Shown: positions 10,594 through 22,255 of the stretch, in pieces
Layout: every line of letters begins with the position of its first letter
How positions within the stretch are numbered: position 1 is the first letter of the stretch
NCBI GenBank assembly: GCA_001592805.2
Contig: CP051140.1
Coordinates: 1,055,501-1,119,500, forward strand
Direction: 5' to 3'
Origin: Peltaster fructicola
Lineage: Eukaryota > Ascomycota > Dothideomycetes
Length of the DNA: 64,000 nucleotides
The notes under the pieces: generated by a model
Seen by the model: the letters and a program-made list of their open reading frames with translations, nothing else
Database searches by the model: none
What the model was told of the DNA's origin: nothing
Made by a program: the position numbers and the translations under genes

Positions 10594-13276
10594 TCAATAG
10601 TTTGGCCTTGGAGGCATGAAGCGCTGAAGAGCGACTTGCAACAACTCGTCTGCGAAAGTATCCTCCTGCTTGTCGCGACTAGCGTCAGCAACAGCGCCAA
10701 CATTGAGGTGGCCATGATTCGTTAGATCAACAGTTGATCCTGAGCTGATGACGAACTCACTGTTGACCAGAATGCCCCCGTAGATATCACCTCCAGGGCA
10801 GGCCTCTGCTCCTGCTGTAGCTTGAGGCTCCCCGCCGTCAGGGTTTGCTGGTGGTGCGACACCTGGCTGCTCTACGGCAGTCTCAGCTGAGGCAATGCTA
10901 TCGCCATCGATGGGAGTGCCTTCTTGTGGCGCAGGCGATCTTGCATTCCTCCTTCTTATGAACCGTGGCATGCGGAGCTTGCGAGGACTCTTCTTCTTGG
11001 GGGGTGCCTTGCGGCCCAGCAGCACGCCGAACTCCTGGTGAATGTCACGAGCCAGAATCTGATGGTCGCGGGCGAACCTGGAGACACGTTGACGGGCAGC
11101 GAAGAAGGAGAAGGGGATCTTCTTGATGGCGTCCATGTTGTCGGTGCTAGTATGCACATCACCGACAACCATGAAGTTGTACATCACAGTAGAGCCTGCA
11201 CTGCCGGTCAGGATGCAGGAGTATGGTGCGCCGAGAGCCTTGGCATAAAATCTGGCGTCGTTCCACCACTGAGTTGGGATCGCCATAGCTAGATGCTCGC
11301 AAGCTTCGTAAAGAGATGCCGCAAACTGTCGTTCGACGACGCTGAATTGGCTGCTGCGCTGCATTACTTCCAAGTGTCTGAGACATGCCTGGGCTTTCAT
11401 GCAGTCCATGCTGAGCAGGATCTGATGCTGCCATTGAGTCGGGGTTGCACTTGAGATCTGTACGTCTGGCAACTGGTTCTGGTCGAATCGACTGACGGCG
11501 ACTTCGAAGCCACGATTGTGTGGCAGAGGGACAGCAGCGAAGAAGCCGAGCCAGGTACCACGCCTTTCAAGGCTGCGCAGATTGGTGATGTAGCGTCGCA
11601 TGTCGTTGTAGTAAGCTTCGACAACCTCGATCGGGATCTGCAAAGACTCTGCGATGGTTCTACCAACATTCTGGAACGTGGCGAACTTGTAGCCGGCATT
11701 GAGAAGCTTGTCGTTCATGCTGGCGCTGACATGTGAGACCAGTACAAGAGCTTGACCACGTCCAAAGACGACAGGCTTATGCAGATTCATTTCGATATCG
11801 TTGAGGTTGCGAGGAGCACGCCACTCATCAGCGGCCCACGTGCCGGTCTCGATGATCTTATCATAGAGCACGCCGATCTTATCGAGTGGAAGGTGAAGTA
11901 GGGTAGCCAGATTGGAGGCAGCGATGCAGAACTGTTCGCGGAAAATGACATTGTAGTCGGAGAAGGACGATGGATCATAGACGGTGCTGGACGCAGAGCT
12001 GGCAGGCCGTGGCGCTTCTTGACTCTGCTCGCTCTTGTACTTGGCGACGTGCACTTTCATGCGTGAGATCAGTTCAGCCACGCTTGACCAGTTGAAGGAT
12101 ACCCGGAAGCACCAGTGAAAGACAGTATGCGCCGTGTCAAATGTTTCGCTGAAGTTAGCGGCATTGTACTTGTCGCTGATCTCGTATGCTGGAAGAACTC
12201 CCTCGGTAGTGACGAGCATCCGGTCGTTCTCATCAAAGGCGACACACAGCAGCATGATCTTCTTGGCCTTCTGTCGCCGCAACCATATGCGATAGCGCGT
12301 CAAGGTCACGGCGCCAAGGGTGATCAACGCAGCAGTCCCGCAGAGTGCGCTGGCGATGATGACCTGCACATCAGTCTGCTGGAGGGCCCCTGGTTGTGCA
12401 AGAGACTTGAGCCTGTACTTGCAGCCGACAGTGGCGGTGAAGTGCATTGCAGAAACACCTCCAGCAAGGAAGACTGCACATGGCACACGCTTCCACAGTG
12501 CACTGATCCACTTGTCCCTCCAAGTGTAGAATAGGACCAAGACACCCAAGCAATCTCCTATGGCGATCAAGATTGAGGCGGCTAGATATGATGACGAGTA
12601 TTCCAGGTCGTAATTGTATATGCCCATGTTGCCGATGTAATGCATGCCGACGATTGAAAGACCGCCAAGCACTCCAGTACCCGTAAGGGCCAGCCAGTGA
12701 AGCATCGGAGACTTCGTAGGATATTCGGCAGCGGCAAATGCGCAGGTCAGGCCGAATATTGGCAAGAATATACTGAGCGTGGTGAATCCTGGTGCGTACA
12801 CAAGCTGCAACTCATCTTGCCCATTGTCCATAACAATCGCGCGGTTGCCGATGTACTTACCGGTTAGTTTCACGAGCGAGGGAAAGCCAAGGGGACGCCA
12901 TTAGTACTTACATGCATGCACCAGATTCCCATGACGCCGAACGCGACAGCACAATAGAGATTCTCGAGCCTAGAGCGTCAGTACCAGTGTCACTCTGCCC
13001 GGGCTTTGCTTACCATGATCTCACATTGCCGAGAGCTGTACCTCGACGATGAAGAAGTTCGATGGTGAGAACGCAGCCACACAACGAGGCGAAGTAGGAT
13101 GCTACAACGATACTGGCGTTGAAGTGACTCGGAACGAAGTCTCCCACTGCATACCCTGACATGTTCTGAGCGTCGGCAGCGTGTCTCGAGAGGTCCAAAG
13201 GCCACTGCAGATCGGGAGGGACTGGCGAAATCAGCGCCATGCTCGGAGAAGGTATACTCTGAGGATATACTATCAT
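10594..13276 (-). CDS. MHYT-domain integral membrane protein (putative sensor)
   Basis: Three exons, 13276-13014, 12969-12912 and 12855-10594, give 860 residues. The introns start GTAAGC and GTAAGT, and splicing joins WCMH to YIGNRAIVMDNG, restoring an MHYIGN motif. Two further copies follow: MHYIGNMGIYNYDLEY and MHFTATVGCKY. Together with about seven hydrophobic helices in residues 50-300 this is the MHYT signalling domain first described in bacteria, where it is proposed to sense a diatomic gas through bound copper. The remaining roughly 550 residues are cytoplasmic, contain no kinase, cyclase or GGDEF domain that I can see, and carry a basic, Pro-rich patch (KKKSPRKLRMPRFIRRR) near the C-terminus. 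The start could also be the second Met at 13240. Role in the fungus is unknown. Confidence 0.85.
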
Positions 13277-14543
13277 GCGAAGGTAATATAAAGAGCAAGT
13301 AAAGAATGCGAAGGTGTTGTTGCTTCGAGAGTTGGAGGAGAAGTGAGGTCAAGAGTTGTGGTGTTGGTGCGAGCTTCAAGGTCTTGCTTCACGTACCTGA
13401 TACCGCAACCACAACAACAATCAGATCGCTTTCTGTCTCAAACTCTCGCGACCAAGCCTTCGAGGAGATCCAGCCTCGATCTGCACAGTGCCTGCAATCC
13501 ACCACAAGTATCCTAGAGATTTCGAAGACAACGAGCGACGGAACAGAAGCACTACCGTAGGAACATCAGGTGCCTGTAAAGAAGGTGAGCCCGTCGATCT
13601 GAGTCCAAGGCGATCTCAGGGCATCGAAGAAGAGAGGCTCGGTGCTGAGTGTACACTGCAACACCTCCAGAGCAATTCCATGTGTGACCACGAAGCAGGA
13701 GACCTAGGCAGCGAATCTGCTATGTTATATGAAGCGCAAATGACCGTCGTCCACGAGACAGGGACCTGCGACTCAGTTGTTTCGCCGTGTTGCAAGGGCA
13801 GACATCTGAAGTCGCACAGAGCAGGCCTGCTGGTTCGATCAGCGATTTCTATCGCGGCACGATCTGATTCGCCGGACAAGGATTCGGCGTCGCTGCATCC
13901 TGAAGCTGTGTATCTATGCAAGGAGCAGCAGCAGCGTCTTCGGTACAGCGGCAAGAGCCAGCACGAGAACTGATCAGCAAGGCACCGCCGGACCAGCTGC
14001 AAGGTGGCTTGCTCAGCCCATCCTCACAATGCATCTAGACACCAGATCTGTCCAGTAGCGTGGGACACCGTCGGGAACGGGTATGAGCGGTCATCGTCCG
14101 CAATGACAGGTCAAGACGGGAGCAGTACAGCTGCAGTTGAGAAGAGAAGGGTACACAAAAGTCTAGCAGGGCGCACACAACCATTAATAAGCGAGAGGAG
14201 ACTATCCTTTCACATCGGCTTTGATTTGATGACGATATCTCCAACGGCTGGTGTCTTTACCACCTGCTCGAGCATGCCCATGATTTGTACCGGAGGTTGT
14301 GCCATAAGCAGTTGCATGCGGGTCTTCGACAGCAGGGAACAGCTCAGAGAGTGCTGCCGTTATGGTTACACGCACACGATTCAATGACCCAGAATTCTTT
14401 GGGACGGTTCCGAACTTGAGTTTGACGTTCCCGACGACCGCAGTGGCTGGAGATGGCAAGTTGCTGCAGTCCTCTGTTAGGCTAATATGTCGATTTCTTG
14501 CAGCACAAGATGCCCGTAAGGGACCCAGCATTCTGGACAGGAC
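13277..14543. other. Intergenic region with weak coding signs on minus strand
   Basis: About 1.25 kb between the MHYT gene start and the stop of the next minus-strand gene. Two short minus-strand stretches look somewhat protein-like: 14531-14330 (KLKFGTVPKNSGSL) and, one base out of frame, about 14340-14216 (MAQPPVQIMGMLEQVVK, then VGDIVIKSKPM and a stop). They could be exons of a small gene or of an alternative 3' end of the upstream gene. A plus-strand GTG-initiated frame at 13488-13973 has no recognisable features. Confidence 0.35.
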
Positions 14544-16221
14544 CTACGATGCAGTGTCTGCAAGATCATCTGAGAACAAACTATCGAGATCGTCATCAGA
14601 AGACAGCTCGTCCACGTCTGAGCCTGACAGCGTCGCTTCTGGCACGTCCTCGCTGAGCAGTACATCATTAGAAGATAACGCCGTAGACAAAGATTGACCA
14701 CCGTCTGATTGTAGCGTCAGTGCTTGGAGCAGAGTTCTTCCATGCTTTTCCTGCAACTGACGCCTCATTTTGTTCCAAAGCTTGACACTCTGTCGTGTGT
14801 CATCATGAGATTTGCTCTGTGTTTTACATGCCTCCAGAGTTGCACTGATCCTCGATATGAAGGGTGCCCTGCTTGCCATTGCTTCGGCGAATCCTGGCAT
14901 GAACATCGACGGTGCAACTAGGGCAAGCTGCTGAAACTCTTCCGATGCTGTGATGGATATAGAGTTTGGCGCTCGTGTAACCTGCAGTGAGCTCCGCATG
15001 GCAATGTCGAGCAGTGTGGTAAGATGCTGATGGCTGATAACAACATCATTGCACACCAACCTATCCCTTGGCGGCGAGGATGGAGGCTCAACGTCGTCCG
15101 CTTCCATAATAGAGGTTGTCACCGTGCTGAAGCTTTCTGGCTCAAGAAGCGGCGAGGATGTCTGCAAGTCTAGCAACGTATCACTGGCTGTGGTCATACC
15201 GTCCTCGCTTCTACACAGATTCTCGCCGCAGATCAAGGGAGAGGACGTATCGCATGGCTCGCTGGAGCTGTGTTGTTGCATTGAAGCCTGATCGAACGAC
15301 TCTGTCAGCAATTCTTCGTTCGCTGTGCGAAAGTGGTATCGCAAGTGCTCGATTCGTGCCTTCGCTATCATTGTGGGCGCTTGAATGTCGTGAAAGGGTA
15401 CATCTTGGTCGATTCGATGGAGCTTGCGCTTCGAGTGGCTTGCTTGGCTGTCATTGATGAAGGAGAGTCTGACGACAGCGAGAGTACTAGAGATGGATTC
15501 CAGCTCTTGGGAGACACACTTCCAGCGCAGTTGAGACCACAGCTGTGGTGGTTAGCAGAGCGCAGTGATCATCTTGATATACTGACTGCTGCTCTCGGAA
15601 GGAGAGAGGTTAAGGTGTCCATGTAAGCCTTGTGAACATCATGGAGATGCTCTGCCGCTTCGACAATGCATGTGATGACGAGTCGGTGCGATCGATCGAC
15701 GTAGATGTTGGAGGACTTGGTGTCGGACAGCGCTGACTCTAGCTGTTGCAGTAGAGCTGCATCATTGGGCGTCGTTGCAACGACATCCACAGCTGTATCG
15801 AGACATACAGAAAGATTGCAGTTGTTGAGTGCCAACCGTATGGAACCAGTTGCGAGTGTCGAGCGTGCTGCAATCATTATGATAGTGGTGATGATGATAA
15901 AGAAGAGTTGACCGAAGGAACAACAAGTCATGGAAGGAGCGATGTGCAGGCACCATGAAACACCACAGTGCTAACGAGAACTAGAGATCTATCATGAAAC
16001 CTGATACTTACTTGAAGACTGCTATCAGCTGCCAACTCGACTGATCTAGAGGAGAAGAGGGCGCAGCATTTTCGCTGCACCGATGTGGTACTTATTGCCT
16101 CTACAGGTGAGCATCTTCTAGAAGTCAGTGGGACATCAAAGTACGTCGCTATACGCATGTCGACCTCCACGCTCGTGTCCATGTGCCTGCGATCGTACTG
16201 CCACGGCGATGAGCTAATCAT
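14544..16221 (-). CDS. Unrecognised fungal protein
   Basis: Best model: exons 16221-16012, 15970-15587 and 15542-14544 (530 residues), with GTAAGT...TTAG and GTCAGT...ACAG introns of 41 and 44 nt; all phases agree. Splicing joins SLLPRAA to [17 protein letters not shown], and the frame then stays open for 333 codons. If the first exon is not used, the start is ATG 15931 (447 residues), which would relieve the very tight 36-base gap to the DUS3 stop. The middle (about residues 115-230) is helical with an alternating Leu pattern; a hydrophobic patch ([14 protein letters not shown]) near residue 90 could be a membrane segment. The C-terminus is Ser/Asp-rich ([17 protein letters not shown]). I do not recognise the family. 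Confidence 0.6.
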
Positions 16222-16257
16222 ATAGATGCTCCAACCTCAATGCTACAAAGTGACTGA

Positions 16258-18497
16258 TCATCCCTCTGCTTCAATCTCATAGCTGTTCGACTTGTGCTTT
16301 GGTTCGAATCGGAAGTTGGCATGCGCCTTGCCCAAGAACATCTCGCTGAATACTTGTTAGTGATAGAGTCAACAATGGAGCAGATCACATACCTGATCTT
16401 GATCCAGTCTTTATAATGTGCCGAGCTGAGCAGGGTTTCGAGATCATCTCTGCCACGGTAAGCTGGCGGGCGATCACCTAGACGTGGTGGAAGATGCTCG
16501 AGTAGGCCAATGGGTACATATCGACAGCTGAAGCTGAGCCACTCGAGAAGGAAACGTCTGGTCGTACCAACACCGATCTCATCAGAGCCCCAGTACTCCA
16601 GACCATTTCGACAGAACTGTTCGATATAGCGGAGGCGCTCGGTTGAGCTCTTGTCGAGATACTGCTGCTTTTGGATCTCCTCAAAGATCCAGGGCTTGAC
16701 CAGCGCACCTCGTCCAATCATGACACCGTCGAGCTCTGCTTGCTGGAAGTGCTCGTAGTAATCGATATGTGAGAGGACGTCGCCATTGCCGATGAAGTAT
16801 GGAAGTCCTTGTGCGTTCATCGATGACGAGAGATCCCGGTCTTCAGGTTCACGGACTGTGTCTGTGACGGTGTCCTTCTCTGTCCTGAGCTTGTCGATGA
16901 GATCTGCACATTGTCCGATATAGCCCCAATCTGCACTGCGTGTGTAGCGCTGCTGTCGGGAGCGGCCATGCAATGTGATTGCTGCAACACCTGAAGGCAA
17001 CGCACCATACTTCTGTGCCTCTGGACCACCCGTAATCAGACGTTGACACAACTTCTCGGCAGTCGGCTGCTTATCCTTCGTGCCCATTCGAATCTTGACT
17101 GTAATAGGTATGTCGTTAGACACCAGATTCATACCACGGAGCATCTTCTCGAGTTTACCAGGCGAGTCAAGCAGCGCTGATCCAGCTCCTTGTTTGCATA
17201 CTAGGTCGATCGGGCATCCACAGTTCAAGTCGATGGCTCTAAGACTTGGACAAAGTGCAGTTAACACTTCCGTTGTCTTCAGCACCACCCAAGGTTTGTT
17301 ACCAGCAATCTGGGCACCGAACTTGAAATCCTTGTTGTTATCATAGTCCTGTACGATGCCTTTGGGAGTGTACCGGGGTGGTGAGAGCTCGCTCTCGTGT
17401 GCTTTCATCAGTGCCCATTCGCTCTTCTCTCCTTGTAGTAGCGGTATTCCCATGGCCATCTCTGACCATGTCACTTCCGCTCCAAGTCCAACGCAGAGAC
17501 GACGGAATGGTAGGTTCCCTTGTGTGGTCAGAGGGGCAAGGACAGGTGTCTCTGGTCCATAATAGATTCGTCGCTTCTCTGAAGGCTTCAACGGACATTC
17601 GCGGTATGTAGCACGTCGAGCTTCAAGATCGTCTGTTGCTTTATCCTCCTGCCGCTTGTCATCGTCATCGTCTCTAAGCCTGTCCGCCCATTTGAGGTAT
17701 GAGTCGGCTTTTGGCAACGGCCACTTCTTCTTCCGGAGCGTGATTTTGTCCTTCTGATCGACCACATTGTGTATGCCTGGGGCTTCAGCATCACTTGAAC
17801 CGTTCGATGTGGATATGAGTTCCTTGCGGCCGTCCTCACGATCGATCTCTTTCGAATGACTTCCGGCGAACCGACATCGCCACCCAGCTGGGCAGCTTCC
17901 TACCGCAGCGAACACAGGACATGATCCATCGAATGTCTGTAAGTCCTCACGCTTGCCATCCTTAAGATACTTGCGTATGTCGTGCTCAAGCTTGCATTTG
18001 TCTCCGAAACGACAATTGACCTCGTCGAACTCATTGGCGTGATCGCGAGACTTGCAAAGTGCAATTGCATCTCGAGAAGAGCCGAACGTGCGAGCATGAT
18101 TCTGTCCACCCTGGGTCTTCTTGCCTCCGCGACCTCCGGACTGCTCCACTGTTTTGCCGGTAGCTTCAGCTTCGTCGTCGTCTGCGTGGTTGATGAGAGT
18201 TGGTCTGGAGACATCGACAAGAAACTCCTTCTTGATCGGTGCGATCCCTTTCTGAGGCGGATCTCTATTGTCGTCGAGTTTCACACGCTTCCTAGACGAT
18301 TCCTCAAACTCGACGTCCTCGTCTCCACCGTTCCGTACTACCTTCTCTGCTCGCGTGATGGCAGAATCGCCAGGTAATATGTCCTTCTGCGGATGTTCAG
18401 GGTGACCGTTTGGTGAGCTGTGCTGGAGTACTTCGGCAGGATTGACTGGATTCTCCATTGTTGAGGAGATCATCATGCCTTCCTCAGGATCCGCCAT
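16258..18497 (-). CDS. DUS3: tRNA-dihydrouridine(47) synthase [NAD(P)(+)], Dus3
   Basis: Flavin enzyme reducing uridine 47 in the variable loop of cytoplasmic tRNAs. Exons 18497-16393 and 16345-16258, joined by a 47-nt GTATGT...CAG intron, give 730 residues. Splicing produces the family C-terminus [24 protein letters not shown]. After a disordered N-terminus come two CCCH zinc fingers (about residues 145-215: [25 protein letters not shown], then [22 protein letters not shown]). The TIM-barrel Dus domain follows, with the FMN/tRNA-binding [20 protein letters not shown] motif (the catalytic Cys lies in this loop) and [14 protein letters not shown]. The Dus3-type architecture is complete. It is divergent from the BAP31-like gene, sharing a 380-base promoter. 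Confidence 0.95.
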
Positions 18498-18877
18498 ACT
18501 GTAATGCTACGCCGCGTACAGATGATCTATGAACATAAATTCTGTACCTAGCTTATCGATAGTGTATGCACAACGCACGAGCCAGTTAGAGTGGATTGAG
18601 CTCAGGGCAATGATGTAATTTGCAACGCGGCTGCCACAACGAAAACCTGGTGGAAGCTGGATCAACACAACTTATCATTACGACACTGCTATTCTTTTCT
18701 GCCTATTCCTTACTCACAACTTGGTTTCCTACCTGCTCAGAGTATCTACCCTTGAGCTACTCTTCACAGCGTCAACTCGATCTCACGGAGAGCTTCGGAA
18801 CTACACGAGAGAAACAAGAAAGTCAATCAATCCATCAGCCCCTCCTGCAAGGTTGAATAGCGTAACACCGGCATCAT
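18498..18877. promoter_or_regulatory. Shared promoter region, DUS3 / BAP31-like
   Basis: 380 bases between divergent starts. Pyrimidine-rich tracts (about 18680-18780) precede the BAP31-like ATG. No TATA box or named factor site stands out. Confidence 0.5.
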
Positions 18878-19758
18878 GACGCTCTACTACAGTCTGGTAA
18901 GTGGCTTGGTCTTTTCTTCTGACATTCGTCTTCCTACCGACTACCTTCTCCTGTCTTCTGTGAAACCAGCACAAGCATCATGGCCAACCTAGTTCTCGCA
19001 CCGGTTGTTGAATCTAGCCTTGTCTCGAGAACTTGACTGACCACTACCCAGGTTTTCGCCATTCTCGTCTTCGAGATGGTGTTGTTCATGGCATTGATAG
19101 TGCCAATGCCCTTCACCTGGAAGCGTGCACTCTTCACCTTCATCTCGGAGAATCCCCTGGTAGCAAAATTGCAGTATGGCATGAAGGTACGATCATGGAA
19201 GACGATGGGCAACGACAAGAGCTGAACAAAGTGCAGATTACATTCATCTTCATCCTTATCCTGTTTGTCGACAGCGTCAACCGCGTCTACAGGGTACAAG
19301 TTGAGATGACTATTGCTAAGAACCAAGGAGGTGCCGCCAGGTGAGAACGACGCTGATACGCCAGCGTGAGCATCTACTGATGTGTCCGCAGCGCCGTCGC
19401 AGGCTCCGAACGCATGGAAGTGCAGGCTCGCAAGTTCTACTCTCAACGCAACATGTACCTGTGTGGCTTCACTCTCTTCCTTTCGCTGATCCTCAACCGC
19501 ACCTACCTCATGATTCTTGACGTCCTTCGTCTCGAGGAGGAGAACCAGCGCTTCAAGGGCACTGACTCAAAGAAGGGTGCCAGTGGTCTTGGTCAGGCTG
19601 GCGATCTCGGCGAGATCGGCCGCCTCAAGAACAAGCTTGCTGAGAAGGAACGTGATATCGAGGTTCTCAAGAAGCAGAGCCAGGGTCTCAGCAACGAGTA
19701 CAACCGTCTCGGTGACCAGGTCTCCACCCAGGACAGCGTTCCAAAGAAGGATCGATGA
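18878..19758 (+). CDS. BAP31-like endoplasmic reticulum transmembrane protein (Yet family)
   Basis: Four exons: 18878-18898, 19052-19186, 19237-19340 and 19392-19758, total 208 residues. The first coding exon is only seven codons (MTLYYSL), followed by a 153-nt intron. Three hydrophobic segments fit the Bap31/Yet layout: VFAILVFEMVLFMALIVPMP, ITFIFILILFVDSVNRVYR and NMYLCGFTLFLSLILNRTY. A C-terminal coiled coil follows (LRLEEENQRFK..., LKNKLAEKERDIEVLKKQ). The last four residues, KKDR, form a dilysine (KKXX) signal for retrieval from Golgi to ER. The family acts in ER membrane-protein sorting and quality control. Length and domain order match fungal Yet proteins. Confidence 0.93.
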
Positions 19759-20878
19759 GGAACGACGTTCCACAGACTCATCGATGTGCAACACAGCATA
19801 TGACGTGGATTCACACAAGTCTGCGGTGGACCGCCACTAGACCGGACAACACGATCAGTGCGGCAAGACATGTGACCGTAGGATGACTAGAAAAGTGTAT
19901 GAAGAAGGCCGGCCATTTAGGCAAGCAAAACTTTCATTGTGGTGTCTTGAGCAAGCAGATGAATTCTCAGCTTATATGTCAACAGCCTCTTCAGCTCATC
20001 ACTTCAATTAGCCTGTCTTCCTCCACGTCGATCTTGCCCGACGCTCGCTCGTCCCTTGCATCGTCTAGTGTGTGGCATAGCTGAAGAGATGGACGGAAGC
20101 CACAAAACTCTAAACTTTCTAGCGCACCAGGCTGCAGGGTCGACGAATGTGCCGCAGATGCAGACAGGCAACACGTTGGCCGAGTATGACAACACACTCA
20201 TCACAGTCACAACGCCTTCGTTGCCTCTCTCGCCTATGCTGTCCTCAAAAAGTTGAGTCCGATTCTGAAGATCTTGCGAGCTCCCCGTCCACTTGGCTCT
20301 TATCAGCTCATCCTCGGCACTCACGGGAGCATCAAGGCCTTGGCCATGGCTTTGACCTTACCCTCTGGACCAACCCTAGGCCAGCTCGAGGCCGTGAAAC
20401 ATGCCAGTGCTGACGCGCCGTCTCCCCGACATTATGGTCACCGGCTCGTGTAGCGAGGGCCGCGCAGTGAGTGGTTCTAATGAGTCATATTGAGGCCAGA
20501 AAAGGTCACGTTACTTCGCGTCGATATCGCGAGGAATCGTGTACCCGCGTTAAGTGCTTGCAGCACCAATCGCGACTTGCTATCTTGTCGATAGATGCCA
20601 CTATGAGCTCTCTGTCCGCAGAAGCCGTATCTCATTCGGATCCGCCTAGTTTTTACTTCCTGGATATGTCAAATGCAAGGTGGACCTCGAACCTTTTGCC
20701 TTTTCATTACTCCCATCGATCCTGGCAAGCCTCCGGATAGCTGGAGTCTGCCTCCTATGTGGGTAGCATCGCCGCTCTTGTAAATCACCCAGAAGTATAT
20801 ACTCTCTTCCTCCCCTTTCACCATCTCCATCACTATCTGGCCCTTTACCACTTCCATCACACTAAATCTCACTCCAAG
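19759..20878. other. Intergenic region, no supported gene
   Basis: About 1.1 kb between two genes on the same strand. Short plus-strand frames at 20084-20256 and 20253-20453 overlap in different frames and have no recognisable motif. The 100 bases before the BTB gene are C/T-rich (CCCCTTTCACCATCTCC), as is common just upstream of fungal starts. Confidence 0.5.
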
Positions 20879-21828
20879 ATGTTCTCGACAAGTCGTAGTC
20901 AGTCACAGCGACAGAGCTTCAGCTATAGAGCCGGGAAAGCGACGAAGAAGCAGCGTTCGTTCAAGGACCTGAACAGGACCAGCAGAATCATCACATCACA
21001 ACTTCCACAGGCATCTTCGCCAGCATCAAGCACTCCTTCATCACCGTAAGTGTCGTCTGTGGCGGCCCTGATGCTAGCTGACAGTTGTCAGCAATCTCAA
21101 CTCTGCTATCATCACTATCGCAGTTGGTCCAACCCAACGACTGTTCGCAGCACACGAAGACGTTCTACGCAAGTCACCATTCTTTGCACAGGCCTGTCAA
21201 TCACAGTTCTTCGAGAATGCTGGAAAACGCATCGAGCTGCTAACGGAGGAGCCTGAGGTCTTCTCGGCAGTCCTTGAGTTCATGTACAAAGGCGACTACA
21301 GTCCGAAGCTGTTATGGGACAAGAAGACTTCATCGTGGTCCATCGACCATGATGGAGGACCAAAAGAGATCACGATCCAGCACTCTGATGCAGGCGTTAA
21401 CATACTCAAGGACACAGTCATCTACGTGAGTGGCAACATTGTCTTATATCAATCACTAACAGCAACAGTGCTCAGCACATCGTTATGGCTTGCCTGAACT
21501 ACAACGACTTGCACTGAAGAAGCAAGGTCTCCAGTCAGGAGTGCAATGCAGCACCATCCTGTCATCAGCTCGCTTTGCATATGCCAACACCTCACCAGCC
21601 GACTCTAAGTTACGAGCTCACTACCTTGCATTGATTATCAGGAGCAGAAACACATTCAAGAGGAGTGGTACAATGCAAGTTGAGATGGAGGCTGGCGGCA
21701 CTGGTCTGTTCTTCGATCTCTTTGTGGCACTTGTCAACCACCTTGTAAGTGGTCAAACATCCTTGACGACGTAATTGCTGACCAGACAGGATGATGTTGT
21801 CGCCGCTGCATCGAAATCACCTCGCTAG
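20879..21828 (+). CDS. BTB/POZ domain protein
   Basis: Four exons: 20879-21045, 21092-21425, 21469-21744 and 21790-21828, all with consistent phases, total 271 residues. Residues 1-55 are basic and Ser-rich. The BTB fold begins with LNSAIITIAVGPTQRLFAAHEDVL, continues RKSPFFAQACQSQFFEN and KRIELLTEEPEVFSAVLEFMYKGDY, then a linker and the CSAHRYGLPELQRLALKK helix that closes the domain. Fungal proteins of this kind usually dimerise or bind Cullin-3 type ligases; no partner domain is visible here. The final exon encodes only 12 residues. Function beyond the domain is not predictable. Confidence 0.85.
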
Positions 21829-22255
21829 ATACAAGACCATCCTCCAACATCACTCAGATCCAACATCCCTACTCTGTCAATGCAGGGAATCGACTTTAAC
21901 GACTCTTTCCTACTTGTCAACCATTTCTTTCTTCGAAGGCTTACTATTGATACCCTTCTCTGTACAATATATATGAGTAACTCCGAAAGAGGCTCCCAGA
22001 ACTGCCTTTCAAGTACGGCAATTTGTACGACTATTTCATTCACAAGAAGCATGGATAAGATTGGCGACCATGACGAACAGCAGGGTGTTGCTGCAAGCTT
22101 GTAGGCTCAACAAGAGATTGATCAGAAGTACGAGCCATCAGTATGAGTATAATGTATGCCGTCGATAGCCACTGTATGCCTTGACGCATCATCTCACGCT
22201 TGGTGATCATTGATGCTGTGTTGCAGCACCATCATGCTATGTTGCTCTATCACCA
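21829..22255. other. Convergent intergenic region
   Basis: 427 bases between the BTB gene and the CSN12-like gene, which face each other. I see only presumed 3' UTR sequence, A/T-richer than the flanking exons. Confidence 0.5.

Noticed and set aside
13488-13973. Plus-strand frame of 161 codons upstream of the MHYT gene
   Set aside because: It begins with GTG, lacks recognisable features, and an opposing minus-strand frame of similar length overlaps it.
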